A stretch of DNA of 64,000 bases from Ricordea florida (taxonomy: Eukaryota; Cnidaria; Anthozoa; Corallimorpharia; Ricordeidae), in the NCBI GenBank assembly GCA_949710005.1, contig OX453273.1, positions 35,784,250-35,848,249 of the forward strand, given 5' to 3'. Under the pieces are notes generated by a model, which worked only from the letters and a program-made list of their open reading frames with translations, searched no databases and was not told the origin of the DNA. The position numbers and the translations under genes were made by a program. Below, piece by piece: positions 1 through 10,418 of this stretch; the first letter of the stretch is position 1, and the number at the start of each line of letters is the position of its first letter.

Positions 1-741
1 TTTTTTCCTTTTCATGCCATCTAAAGTGAAAACTCTACTTTTTCCAAAGGTTTTTAAGAGTGAACTCACCAGGGCAGAGAGCGAAGAAAAGAAAAACGTA
101 CGCGAAATTTATTTCTCAAGGTTATTTATGATCCATAAACCTGAATCGTAACGATCTTCCCCTGGACTTGTTTGGAATTAGCATGAAAATCTCTTCGTTT
201 TAAGCAGTTTTCTTTTAAGTCATTTTGTGATTGTGCTTGAAGTAATTCATGTGAATAGGGTATAAACGGAGGAAGTCGTAAACCAAAATGATGGTTGCAT
301 TTTTTTTTTTAAGTAATGAAATAAAGCGCTGGAAGAATCATGAAGACGCAGATTTTTCCAAACTGGATTTTTGCATTGATCGCGAAAAAAGCAACAAGAT
401 TCCTTTCATGGGTGAAGTTCCAATGCATTGCCAAGTAAAGAAATAGAAATATGTGGCGCTTTTCCCAAACCAATGCACTTTTCTCAGAAGTGCCCTTTCT
501 GGTTTCGGAAACTTTATCGTAAGGCTGCGGGCGGACTCGTTTTAATTGGCTGAGCGTGGGCATGGATCTTTGAATTCACCAATCGAAAGCGACCTTGACT
601 CACAAACGTCATAAAGGACAGTTAGCGCCTGTTGGCATTTAGCTACATTCCGCTCCTCTCTGGAGCTGCGCGCGTGAAATGGAGATAAAATCCTGTGAGT
701 GAGGATGAAAAGCAGATTATCCTAGCACTTTTTCAACTAAA
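1..741. other. 5' flank of the membrane-protein gene
   Basis: No coding exon is seen here. The stretch includes the presumed promoter and 5' UTR of the plus-strand gene whose ATG is at 742; no TATA box stands out. Confidence 0.4.
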
Positions 742-805
742 ATGATTTTGCGAAAGTCGAAAATAGCGTTCTTGATTACGGTGTGTCTGTTGGTTTGTAG
801 ACAAG
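742..805 (+). CDS. membrane-protein gene exon 1 (signal peptide)
   Basis: ATG at 742 opens a 21-residue hydrophobic leader (FLITVCLLVC core). The donor is ACAAG|GTCAG, phase 1. Confidence 0.7.
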
Positions 806-3800
806 GTCAGTTAGTTGACATTACACGTGCGTCGTTCAGTTACCGACAACTGACTATATAGCTACTGAACGTATGCTTGTGATATTTCTCAACATCAGGA
901 TTTACCCAAGAATACTACGATCTTTACACGCCAGGAGAACTGCAAAGGTTGAAGAAAAATTCATTCGTAAATGAAGAACTGAAAGGTAGGCCACTTATCA
1001 GCTTGTTTCCATGTTGAAAGGTGTCATAGATTCTGGGTATCAGCTGTTATAGAATTTCTCAACTCAGTAGCCGATCGTCCAAAAGATATTGACACATGAA
1101 ATCTTGAGCTACATGGTCCATCGTTACATATGAAAGTTTGGGAGATCTTCATCACGAATGTAAATATTAACAGACCAGAGGGGAAGTCAGTTACAGTAAC
1201 GTCGTTAATAGATAACACAAGTAAATAAACCGGCCTTCACGGTCTACTTTCCATTTGAAAACGTCGACAATTTAATAACGGAACATGCGTCTGCGCTCGC
1301 TGTTGCACAGTTTATCAGAAATCGTAACAAACATAAATCTGGATCACAAGTACAGAGGTCTATGGTTAAGCTGACGAATATGACTCTGCATTGGTAGGAA
1401 ATTGATGACTAGATTTCCGCATTAGATTTCAGTACCAAATAGACCTTATTCGCTTGTACATTTTGTTTTCCCAATACAGATCATGTGATGATAATCAGGA
1501 GGCTTTGTCTTGTTTATTAAAAAGAGCGCAGGCAGACATATTCATGCTTGCATGCACTCTTTTTAATGACTCAGGTATATTAAGGTGTGGGTCAGTTGTT
1601 ATTTAGTGTAAAACTTCCAGGGGTGGTCTATCTGGAGAACCATGGGTACAGAAGGCTTCTAATTTAGCTATGCTAAACGACGGCTCAAAACAAATTTAGT
1701 TGATAGTGTTGTTGCCATGGCAACCAATCACGTGACGAAATAACAGCCCACTTCCGGTTCAGATTTTAAGGCCTCTGCAGACAGGGAGAACGGTAGTTAT
1801 TCAGTATTTTATTGTGTAGTCTGACTACTTACCCAAGTACCATACCCAATGTAATTGGAATGCATGTCCAAGTCACGTGACCAAGGAACTGTCACTAATG
1901 TAACTTTATACACACTATTTAAAGAGACTTTCAGCAAGGTTTGACAACCGTTCCAATTACAGTGGGTACGGGTTCTTGGGCAGATAGTAAAATTACAGAA
2001 CAATACGCTGATAAAGAAACGTTTTTCCCTGTCTGCAGAAGCTCTCAAAATTTAACCGGAAGTGGTCTGTTATTTGGTCACGTGACACATTTCAAGTAAC
2101 ACAACAACGTTAAGTTATCTATTAAGTGGAGATGTAACCTGCAGCCAAGATTTGTCCACATTGTATGAACCGTTTCCAAGATTGACCACCCCCTCACTTT
2201 TTGACTAAGGAAAAGATGACCCAGCCCTTAATATACCTGAGGAACAAGACAAAGGATCAAATCTCCTGAGTATCATCACATGATCTGTATTGGGAAAATA
2301 AAATGTACAAGCGAATAAGGTCTATTCACCCAATAAATACACATTTTGCATATTGTAGTCGGACAGTATATTTCCTTAAAACAATGACTGGTTGGTCCGA
2401 CTGGTTTCGCGTGCATTGCCGTAAACAGTACAGTTACAGTATAACAAATTGGTTTAAACGGAAATCTGGCCGACTTTTCGATTCTCAAATATTTGGGATT
2501 GTCAGACGAGATGATTCAGTTGTTCTGACGGAGGGTAATTCTTGAAACGCAACCGTACCTCATTTATAACCTTACGGTAGTATAACTCACTAATCAAATG
2601 CTTTTATAATTCCTAGTATTTTCTTAAAATGGATCCACTCTTCTTTGCAGATGTTCACCCTCCGAGTGGTGATCAAAAGACCACCGATCTTCCAACGAAA
2701 GCCGACAAACTCACTGGATATGCAGCTATAACAAACCCTGCTCTGTTACCAACGTTAACGCTGACTTTATTCGTTGCCATGGCAATAGCCCTTCTGATAA
2801 CAATAGTAGCATATACTGTGCATGTCTTTCGGAGAAGGTAAAAATAACTTTCACGTCAGCTATTGAAGGAAAAATGGTATAATTATGGCACCACATGTTC
2901 ACTGTTTTTACGTTGTCCCTCACAAAATGTATAGTTCATTGTGGTCATTCCCAGAGACATTACCTTGGTTAAGTCTCTATTGTTTCCACAACCAATTGTA
3001 TTGCCGCTCCAGCAAAGTTGCTACATGACCCTTGTGATAATCTAAGAACTGAGTGCGAAACTATTGATAGTTTTAATGAGAGCGAGTTTGGATCTGTCGC
3101 AGCCCACACCAGAATACCTCAAGTTGTTTGATTTCAGCTTTGCAGCAGTTGTTAAGCTACACGTTTCATGCATTATTGGCGCACTTATAATGCATTATTT
3201 CTTTGCGGTCTAGCTTGCTTATCAAGCTTGCATCACTTCTGCAAAAGTGTTACTTTTAGACATTGTCATGCACTGCATTCTTTTCAGCGAACAATAGCTG
3301 AGCTTGTCATGTCTGTGGATTTGACTTGATCTATTGCTGCTAGCCATAGTTTAGCGTGGTAATTATAAGCATTTGGCTAAACGCTTATCATTTTCTTAAG
3401 TTCTTCAACTGCCACTGATCAAGTCGCACTCTATGGCAGCATCAATCTCAGTTGTGAATGTGATGCTTGGCAGTCACACAAAGTAGGGAGCTCAATTATA
3501 AGCAAGTACGACAACGACGCCGAGGACATAAGCAGTCGGAAAAAATGAATTTGTTTCTTCCTTTATCATCGGCGGCAGGCTTATATTGTATTTTTTTTTA
3601 TATTTTTTACTTATTTATTTTTTTTTTTACCATTTTTCTTACAAACTGTAAAATTCTCCAATTTTTACCGTTTGCATTCATTCTGAATGTCTCCAGGAGG
3701 AGGGTGAATAGGGGTATGCAAATCCGTTGATCCGTCATAATTTAATGACCGAATCCGTCGATCCGTTGTAATTTAATGACCAAATCCGTCGATCCGTTAT

Positions 3801-6800
3801 TGAAGGATCCGCAAATCCGTTGAAAAATATGCTCTGAATCCAAAATCCGGGCCAGAAGATTGTCAAAATCCGTCGATCCGTTTTCCTATTCACCCCCCTC
3901 CTCCAGGAAATGTTTTTTTCTGTAAATTAAACGCCCGTCTCCTAGACTGAACGCGAGAAACTATCATTTCACGTCGTTGTTTTGCTTTGCAGACTGTATT
4001 TTTGGGTGCAGTTTCATTGTGTCTTCATTAAAACTTTAGTTTTGTGCCGTTCTAGTCGACGTCGTCGTCGTCGAGTTTTGCTTAAGTTCCGTAGTAATAG
4101 AACTACCACAGATTGGTTTTGCTGGGTTATCACATTACCCCATATTTCAATATTATATTTTGCATTCTGCAACGATACTATTTTATTTTTTCAAAAAAAC
4201 AAACTAAAAAATGTAACCACGTGCACTGTTGTCCTAAAGAACACATGTACATCTACAACCGTTCATAATAAAGTATGGTCGGGTAACACGGGAATCTAAC
4301 CATTGGTTTTTCTCATACTGCAATGTCTGATGATATTGTTACAGTCATATGCAAGCATCACAAACATTTTTGTTTCATTATTAGGAGGCAAAGGACACTA
4401 CAAAAGGATTTTGCGATGACGTCAGATGATGCTGAGCTTTCGTCCTCTGCTTTAGGAAATGATCCACTCAAGAAGTAAATATAACCAGCTATCTTTTTTA
4501 ACTGAATTTACTTGTACAGTTTATCTATCTCAACTTATTATCATAACAAATAAAGACAAGCTTTTTTTGCAAGTTTTCGCTGTTGCGCCAGCTTTGCTAG
4601 TTATAAAAGCATTTTAAAGCCTGTTCCCAATGCCTTTTGTCTGCTCTTGATTTTAGTTTGGTCACCTGTAAAGTCACCTGTAACCAAATGTAAACCTAAA
4701 ATAACGTTTTCCCTCGGCCGATCACCATGCCATGGCAGCCATGTTGGTGACCCCAAACAAAGAAAAAGCGGCTATGTTTTTTATCTCAAACTGATCCCAC
4801 AGGAATTAAATTCTATTCTTATGCAAACATCTTCTTTTGTTTCCGTTAAAAACATGGCTGCTGATCACGTGGGTGAATAGGCTCTATAGTTACCAAATAA
4901 TCGTTATAAAAAAGTTATCCATAATATATCACTCTATGATATGATATGATAATATGCCCTTCTGAATGCTCAACAATAAATTGGTTTTAAAAATCAATCA
5001 GAAATCCTCACTTTTCTGAAAATGCCATAGACTATTTAACAATTAGATTATGAGCTCGAGATTTCTGTAGGGTGATAGTTAATGAGAGCGAATAATCTAA
5101 TTGTTTTAGTAAAAGTCATAATAAACAAATCGTGAGTAGATGAAAAAAAACCCTCAAAATACTAAATCTTCCTGCCAAACTTCGCTAAAGGCGCTCACAC
5201 GTCGCCATTTTGAAAACGATCTTCAACCAAGTGCTGCAGTCTAATGGCTGATAGTCTGCAGTAGCTCAGCCAATCAGATTGCGATATTTGCATTAGTCTA
5301 CAAGAGATTTTTACTAATAAGTGTAATAGATTAATACAAATATCCGTTTCAGCCTTGGCTCGTTTGATATACCGTTACCCGAAGCAGACAGCCGCAGCGC
5401 AAATACTTCACGCTTAAGACCGGAAATTTCATTGACGTCACCGCAAGGAAGTACGACTAATCTTCTTGACAACGAGACAGATTCTCAATTTACTACAGTA
5501 AACCTCAACAGGTAATGAGATACTATGGGGAGAGGGTTAGGGCTGATTGATTTATAATGCTTTTGCCAGTAAAAATAGGGTAGTCTCGGTTTTAACGGAA
5601 CATGACGACTATTCTGAACCCTGTTTATGCGATCCACATTGAATTTTTTGTAGCCACTACAAACTTTCGTGAGCATTGGCCTTTTGTTCTGATGGTGGAA
5701 TAAATGCGGATTCCGAGTCCAAACCGTTCAGACGGAAGGACGGTGTAAGCGGCGTAAGCGGCAGATCCGTTTTCAGAAGCCGAAGCTTTCATTTACTTTC
5801 TATGGCGTTTGAGTCACACCCGAATGAGGCAAGATATTGCGTTCAGAGGCGAAAGCGACAAAAACCAAAATACAACCATGATGAGGTTGAGGGGTAGGGA
5901 TGAGGGGAAGGGATGAGGGGTAGGGATGAGGGGAAGGGATGAGGGGTGGGGATGAGGGGTAGGGGTGGGGAGTGGGGTAGGGAGTGGGGGTAGGGGTGAG
6001 GTGTTACATTAAATTTGCTTGAATTTTGTCTAAAAGGTCATCCAACTGTAAACTGTGATGGTCAAATGCGAATGTTAATTCATATGAATACGTTTGGTTT
6101 CAGTGACAGAGACAAAAGGAAACGTATTCACCGCTAAACCCTTAACAGCACACTCAGTGAGACAGTGGATCATGAGGAACAGCAGACAATGTTACTTTCT
6201 TTTTTTTCCTTCAACAGCACATCTTTCCGTAAACATCCTCAAATAAACTACGTTTTAGCAGCTTCCGGTCTCTTTAATTTACAACATTTATCACACGTAG
6301 TAAATAAAGATTTAATATCAGAATGACTTTCAAGAAATTCGCAAGTTTTACTCAGTTTTATTTTGGTGAAATAACGCAGTCGTCACTCACCTACACGACA
6401 CGTAACGAACGCTGTCCGAGGAGAAAGAAGTATTCATTTTCTCGTATAAAATATACAGTCAATGATATGAAATCTTTTTCAGGGTACCCGTTCTTGACAA
6501 GCCTGTGCCAGTATCATCCTGCGTTAAATTTCTAGTGTTTCATGGTGTTACTTTGGTACTAGTTTACACCAAAAGGATTTAACATCCCCAATTCACCACC
6601 CCTCCCAATAATTGGCTTCCAATCTTTTTTTTTTTCACCTCTGTACAGAGTAAAGGACAACAATCTTCAGGAGCATAAGTATAATGGGCTCCAATCACTT
6701 GCCTGGAAAAAAGTAAAAACCAATTTTTCAAGCAGCATCAGCTTGTTTGCTCACAGAGGCAGGAACATAACACCAACAACAACAAAAATGACAATACATG

Positions 6801-7059
6801 TAATAATAATAGCAATACTACTACTAACAATAATAACTACTTTGCTGTTTGTTTGTTTGCTTTTTTTTGGCAGGTTAAGCATCAGATTGACGATAAAACA
6901 GCAAAAAGCTTAGATGGGCATGTGGGTGCTAACTTGTACTTCACTGATTTAAAAGGCAATTCTAATGAGCAAGAAAACAGTTCTTGTCAAGTTCTCCAAA
7001 CAGCGAACAACGAAAAGCCAAAAGATCGGTCACGTGATCATCTGTACCGTTTGTCGTAG
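742..7059 (+). CDS. unrecognised single-pass type I membrane protein, 7 exons, 278 aa
   Basis: Joining 742-805, 899-985, 2651-2837, 4385-4474, 5353-5511, 6649-6712 and 6874-7059 gives one open frame of 279 codons including TAG. All GT/AG sites agree in phase (1,1,2,2,2,0). The product starts with a signal peptide (MILRKSKIAFLITVCLLV, cleavage near residue 22). An acidic/basic ectodomain of about 60 residues follows, then a membrane segment at about residues 82-108 (core TLFVAMAIALLITIVAYTV), an RRRR stop-transfer cluster, and a hydrophilic tail of about 165 residues rich in Ser, Thr, Asp and Asn. I do not recognise the family; a receptor, adhesion or adaptor role would be a guess. Topology is inferred from the signal peptide and the basic cluster. 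Introns hold a foldback, a nested MITE and a G-rich minisatellite. The gene converges on supervillin. The exon chain is well supported; the last two joins are the least certain. Confidence 0.72.
899..985 (+). CDS. membrane-protein gene exon 2 (ectodomain)
   Basis: Acceptor AACATCAG|GA and donor GAAAG|GTAGG, phase 1 to 1. It encodes FTQEYYDLYTPGELQRLKK and nine further residues, including a Tyr/Asp-rich patch. Confidence 0.7.
1439..2326. repeat. 0.9-kb imperfect foldback (inverted repeat) in intron 2
   Basis: The left arm, about 1439-1860, starting near AGACCTTATTCGCTTGTAC, is repeated in reverse complement at about 1945-2326. Shared blocks run through the arms: AATACAGATCATGTGATGAT, ACTTCCGGTT, CTGCAGACAGGGA and TGTAATTGGAA. 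The arms are diverged but co-linear over about 400 bp, so this is an old foldback transposon or an inverted duplication. Confidence 0.85.
2651..2837 (+). CDS. membrane-protein gene exon 3 (transmembrane segment)
   Basis: Acceptor TTCTTTGCAG and donor AGAAG|GTAAAA, phase 1 to 2. It encodes the juxtamembrane region and the whole membrane span, followed by RRR. Confidence 0.75.
3475..4100. repeat. dispersed repeat, copy 1 (second copy near 33.77-34.15 kb)
   Basis: Shared co-linear blocks with 33770-34150 include ACGACAACGACGCCGAGGAC, AAACTGTA, TCATTTCACGTC, GTGCAGTTT and GTGCCGTTCTAGTCG. This copy is interrupted by the MITE at about 3692-3907. Confidence 0.6.
3692..3907. mobile_element. MITE with GGAGGAGGGTGAATAGG inverted ends and internal tandem units
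   Basis: The left end GGAGGAGGGTGAATAGG is mirrored by CCTATTCACCCCCCTCC, with CTCCA on both flanks as a possible target duplication. The interior is a degenerate tandem of about 31 bp built on AATCCGTCGATCCGTT. It lies within the larger dispersed repeat, so it inserted later. Confidence 0.75.
4385..4474 (+). CDS. membrane-protein gene exon 4 (cytoplasmic tail)
   Basis: Acceptor TTATTAG and donor CAAGAA|GTAAAT, phase 2 to 2. It encodes RQRTLQKDFAMTSDDAELSS and more. Reading through the donor gives an immediate TAA, so an unspliced reading would wrongly end the gene here. Confidence 0.68.
5353..5511 (+). CDS. membrane-protein gene exon 5 (cytoplasmic tail)
   Basis: Acceptor CCGTTTCAG and donor CAACAG|GTAATG, phase 2 to 2. 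It encodes LGSFDIPLPEADSRSANTSR and a Ser/Thr/Asn-rich continuation. Read-through again gives TAA directly after the donor G. Confidence 0.68.
5880..6002 (+). repeat. G-rich minisatellite, about 14-bp unit
   Basis: Degenerate units of GATGAGGGGTAGGG and GATGAGGGGAAGGG. Repeated GGGG/GGG runs make it a candidate G-quadruplex on the coding strand. It lies in intron 5 of the membrane-protein gene. Confidence 0.85.
6649..6712 (+). CDS. membrane-protein gene exon 6
   Basis: A long T-run ending CTGTACAG precedes the exon. The donor is GGAAAAAA|GTAAAA, phase 2 to 0. It encodes VKDNNLQEHKYNGLQSLAWK. It is chosen because it alone connects exon 5 (phase 2) to the phase-0 last exon. Confidence 0.55.
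6874..7059 (+). CDS. membrane-protein gene exon 7 (C-terminus)
   Basis: A strong pyrimidine tract and TTTTTTGGCAG acceptor lead into 61 codons starting VKHQIDDKTAKSLDG and ending HLYRLS, then TAG. An alternative phase-2 join from exon 5 would give only about 12 residues before a stop. Confidence 0.6.
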   Translation, partial: VKHQIDDKTAKSLDGHVGANLYFTDLKGNSNEQENSSCQVLQTANNEKPKDRSRDHLYRLS

Positions 7060-7305
7060 TCAGGAAGCTCAACTTCTCTTTTCTATACACTGCCATGCTG
7101 TCAAAATTTTATAAAAGAAATGGAGAATGTTTGCTCGGAGCTCACCTACGCGTGGAATTTGAGAAAATTTCAAAGTGTTTGTCTTAGCCCGACCCGCGGT
7201 TGAGAGTTCACACCGTAAGTCTTGAAATTTTCTCAAACGATCTCCGAGTTTGTTTGATCATACATTAATATAATTATGCGCCATTGTCTACCTTAAAATG
7301 AAATG

Positions 7306-7467
7306 GAGTGTCCGCTCACGTGACCAGCAGCCATATTGGTTTACTGAAGCAAAAGAAATAATTTGCAGAGTTTAATTCCCCAAAGAATCTTTTTCTCCTC
7401 CAATATGGCCGCCGTGTCTTTGTTTTCTCCTCCAACATGGCTGCCGTGACGTCAAGTGAACACACTC
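7306..7467. mobile_element. MITE-like element with GAGTGT ends
   Basis: The left end GAGTGTCCGCTCACGTGACC and its CAGCCATATTGG block are mirrored by CCAACATGGCTGCCGTGACG and the terminal ACACTC. No clear target duplication is seen, so the class is unassigned. Confidence 0.6.
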
Positions 7468-7799
7468 TATGCACCATCTTCCCTGTACAAGCAGCCTAGC
7501 GGTCAAATGTTTGCGAGATACTCATGAACAAATTGTCGACAAGTGAGCTGAAGAGCACCGACCCAACCTGGCTTCACCTCTGTGGCAGTGCATCGAAGGG
7601 TTTGAGATGGGGGCTAATTTTAACCACACACACAAAAGTACTTCCGGGTTCCTTTCCCAGTCCAGTCCGGCAAATCTTTCTGGGAAGTGCCACGCACCTT
7701 CCACGAAAGAGCGCGCACTATGAGCGTTAATTTTTTTTCCTTGCTCCCAATAATATTGCAACATAGTTCGTTCACAAACGCGCGGAAATACCTTCTCTA

Positions 7800-8013
7800 T
7801 CGGGGGTGGAAGCGGAATCATTTGACCTTCGATATTCGTGATTCCTGCCCTTTTTTACCCAAATGATTCATGATTCATCATTATTTCGTGATTCATGATT
7901 CTTTCACTATTTCTCGTGATTCAAGATTCCCAAGTCTTAAACGCGAAAATTCATGATTCCTACTAATTTTACAGCCATGATTCATGATTCATGGATTCCG
8001 CTTCTACCCCCGA
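7800..8013. mobile_element. MITE with 7-bp target duplication and GATTCATGATTC interior
   Basis: The ends TCGGGGGTGGAAGCGGAAT and ATTCCGCTTCTACCCCCGA are inverted. TTCTCTA occurs directly outside both ends (7793-7799 and 8014-8020). The interior is a degenerate repeat of ATTCATGATTC. Confidence 0.82.
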
Positions 8014-8020
8014 TTCTCTA

Positions 8021-10331
8021 AGGAGACTGGGACGCGCTAGTTTGATTGGCTGACTGACAGACTGAAGTAACTTGTCACTTGCTTCAGCTGGCGGGAGCTT
8101 TTGGAAAATAAAACAGAAAAGTTGAGTTGAGTGTTCAGGGTTCTGATTCGAAAATATTTCAGAAACAACAACGGGTCTCTGGCAGGACGTTTATTCCTTA
8201 AAAGATCTATATCACGCATAATTCACTTTGTACATGGCATTCCATATATTCCATCTCATGAATTTGATCTTAATAATTTCTGCGTAACTTATGTACACCT
8301 GAAAACGTCACACTTACAACACATAAAACTGCTGTTTCAAACCTTTTTTCAAAAGATCTTATTTGTACTGCTACGAAATAAAACGCACATCAAGAAGAAA
8401 CTTTTACAAATCTGATTGAGAAACCGAGTCGCTTTAGTTAAGGCGACTGTCGAATAAGGAAGATAGACACCAGTGAGACAAATATGCAGTATTCTTAAGA
8501 TGTAAAAATCTTAAACCACGAAATTTTGTTCTCCATAAAATCAGTTCACTAAGGGGTCTTTAATGCACTCACTTCCACTACCAGGTCCGTACCCACAGTT
8601 TCAATCTCTCTGAGATGTGAAGAGAAAAAATTTCAAACCAACACTGAGACAATTCGTTCAAGAGCTTTACTGTTTTAGCAATGACTGTTTTACAAAACGG
8701 TCGTTCTATTTTTTGCATCTTACCATGAAACCATGGAATATCACGATTCTTTGGGAAGTTATACTGGGAAGAGATTTTTTATCCATTTTGCGCGCGTGGT
8801 GGTGGAAGTGGAATTGCAAAGGGATCGCCCTGGTAATACTGCTATTTTTTGTTTAGTTAATATTTCCAAATATGTTTTCATCTTTGGTATTGTGCATTTC
8901 AAGGATCACAACATACTCCCTAAGATGCCGATCTGAGGCCTATTCAGCAACCTTGGAATTTTGAGAAATTTCATTGGCTCACCATCTAGGGACACTCAAA
9001 CCTATCCACCTCCTACGATAACGAAGTGAATAGTGCACGGGATTCTGGGAAATCCTTGTGCAAATGAGTTTGAGTCGAAGAGAAAAAATGGCAGTTGTTA
9101 ATTCTCGCTTTACAGCTGTTTTCGAGAGAGGTCACCGAGGTTGCTTCATTGGTATTTTCAATCTCGGTGAATAGTGGCTTTAGAAATACCACTGTCCACC
9201 AAGACTTCAGATAATAATTGTTAACTACATCAATATTCCTAGTTGATTTCAACAAATTACTGATAAAATCTACTGAATCTCAGAACAATGACCAGCTTGT
9301 TCAACTAATTTAGCAACGCCGAATACAAAAAAGAAAAACGTTCAATCAAAAAATGTCAAAGTAATCGAATAATCCGTTAAAATCCGCTCCACGGATTCAA
9401 AACACAATAAAAACATTGTGGATTTTTCGAAGATAACTTACAGCTGGGAATAAATAAGAAGCTGTCGCAATAAATGGTCCTCAGTATGCAACTGGAAAAA
9501 TAAAACTGAAAGTTCCATGAAATAAGAACAACGAACAAGAAACGCCACGTAACTTGATCGACTTCGCTTAAAGAATTTGCAACAAATCTAAAATTTCTTT
9601 CACGTTTATACATTGGTAAAATCATTAAAATCTGATATACCTCTATATACCGACTGCACCAAAAGCATATCAAACGCCACTTTCACAAGACAAGAACCGA
9701 ACAATTTAACTAACTATTTTGAGTGTTTTTTTTACATCACTAACTTCAGCGACTAGTATTTTCTACGCGATTCTATACGATGAATGCGGCGAACTTGAAG
9801 GCCACCAAATTATCTCGCCAAGTCGCCATTTTTCAAGCGATTTTTACGATTCGGCTCAGTTTCAGAGCGCTGTCCAAGTCTATTTTGAAGAAGTGTTCGT
9901 AACATTCCCGTAAAACTATCGCTGAAAAGCGATCAACATGTTACAAACATGTAATCAACAACGCCTGTGTCATGCTCGACATATATGACTTAGATGCAAC
10001 AGCTGCAGTCATCGTAAAGATGTCAAATGGTGATGCTGTCCCTTGTTCCAATTGCCCCTTAACGAGTTTCAAGGGACTGGCATTGCGTTTGGGCATCATT
10101 CTGATCAATGAACACTGAACACTGGAACATTTCTCAACCAATCCAAAAAAGAAAAAAAACGCCAAAACGGCCATTTTCCCGATCTGTGGGCTTTGCCGAA
10201 TGCAGATTGGTTCACGACCTAATAAAACGCGCTGTTAAAATCATCATTTCAACTGTCATTTGAAAACTATTCGTAAAACCACTGAGCAAGTTAAAATATC
10301 TAAAAACCGACACCTCTCAGCTTTCTCTTCA
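8021..10331. other. convergent spacer and supervillin 3' flank
   Basis: No supported coding exon. Open stretches at 8131-8415, 8617-8856, 9377-9673 and 9941-10174 show no family motif or exon signals. The right end must contain the supervillin 3' UTR; no convincing AATAAA on the minus strand was found near the stop. Confidence 0.4.
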
Positions 10332-10418
10332 CTAAAATAATCCCACTGGTTTTTTGAGATCTTGTCGTTTCCATAATGGAAGCTTGTTGAACGCTTCCTT
10401 GTCCATCTTGAAAATTTC
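10332..10418 (-). CDS. SVIL: SVIL exon 23, headpiece C-terminus and stop
   Basis: Encodes [20 protein letters not shown] and then LKKPVGLF with TAG. This is the LPxWKxxxLKKxxGLF signature of actin-binding villin headpieces. Phase-0 acceptor TTAG|GAA. Confidence 0.93.
   Translation of the reverse strand, partial: EIFKMDKEAFNKLPLWKRQDLKKPVGLF

Noticed and set aside
4385-4483. Gene ending at AAG AAG TAA after exon 4.
   Set aside because: The TAA is the start of a GTAAAT donor, and downstream exons continue in phase.
9377-9673. A 98-codon frame with hydrophobic segments.
   Set aside because: No splice or family support, and composition typical of AT-rich non-coding DNA.
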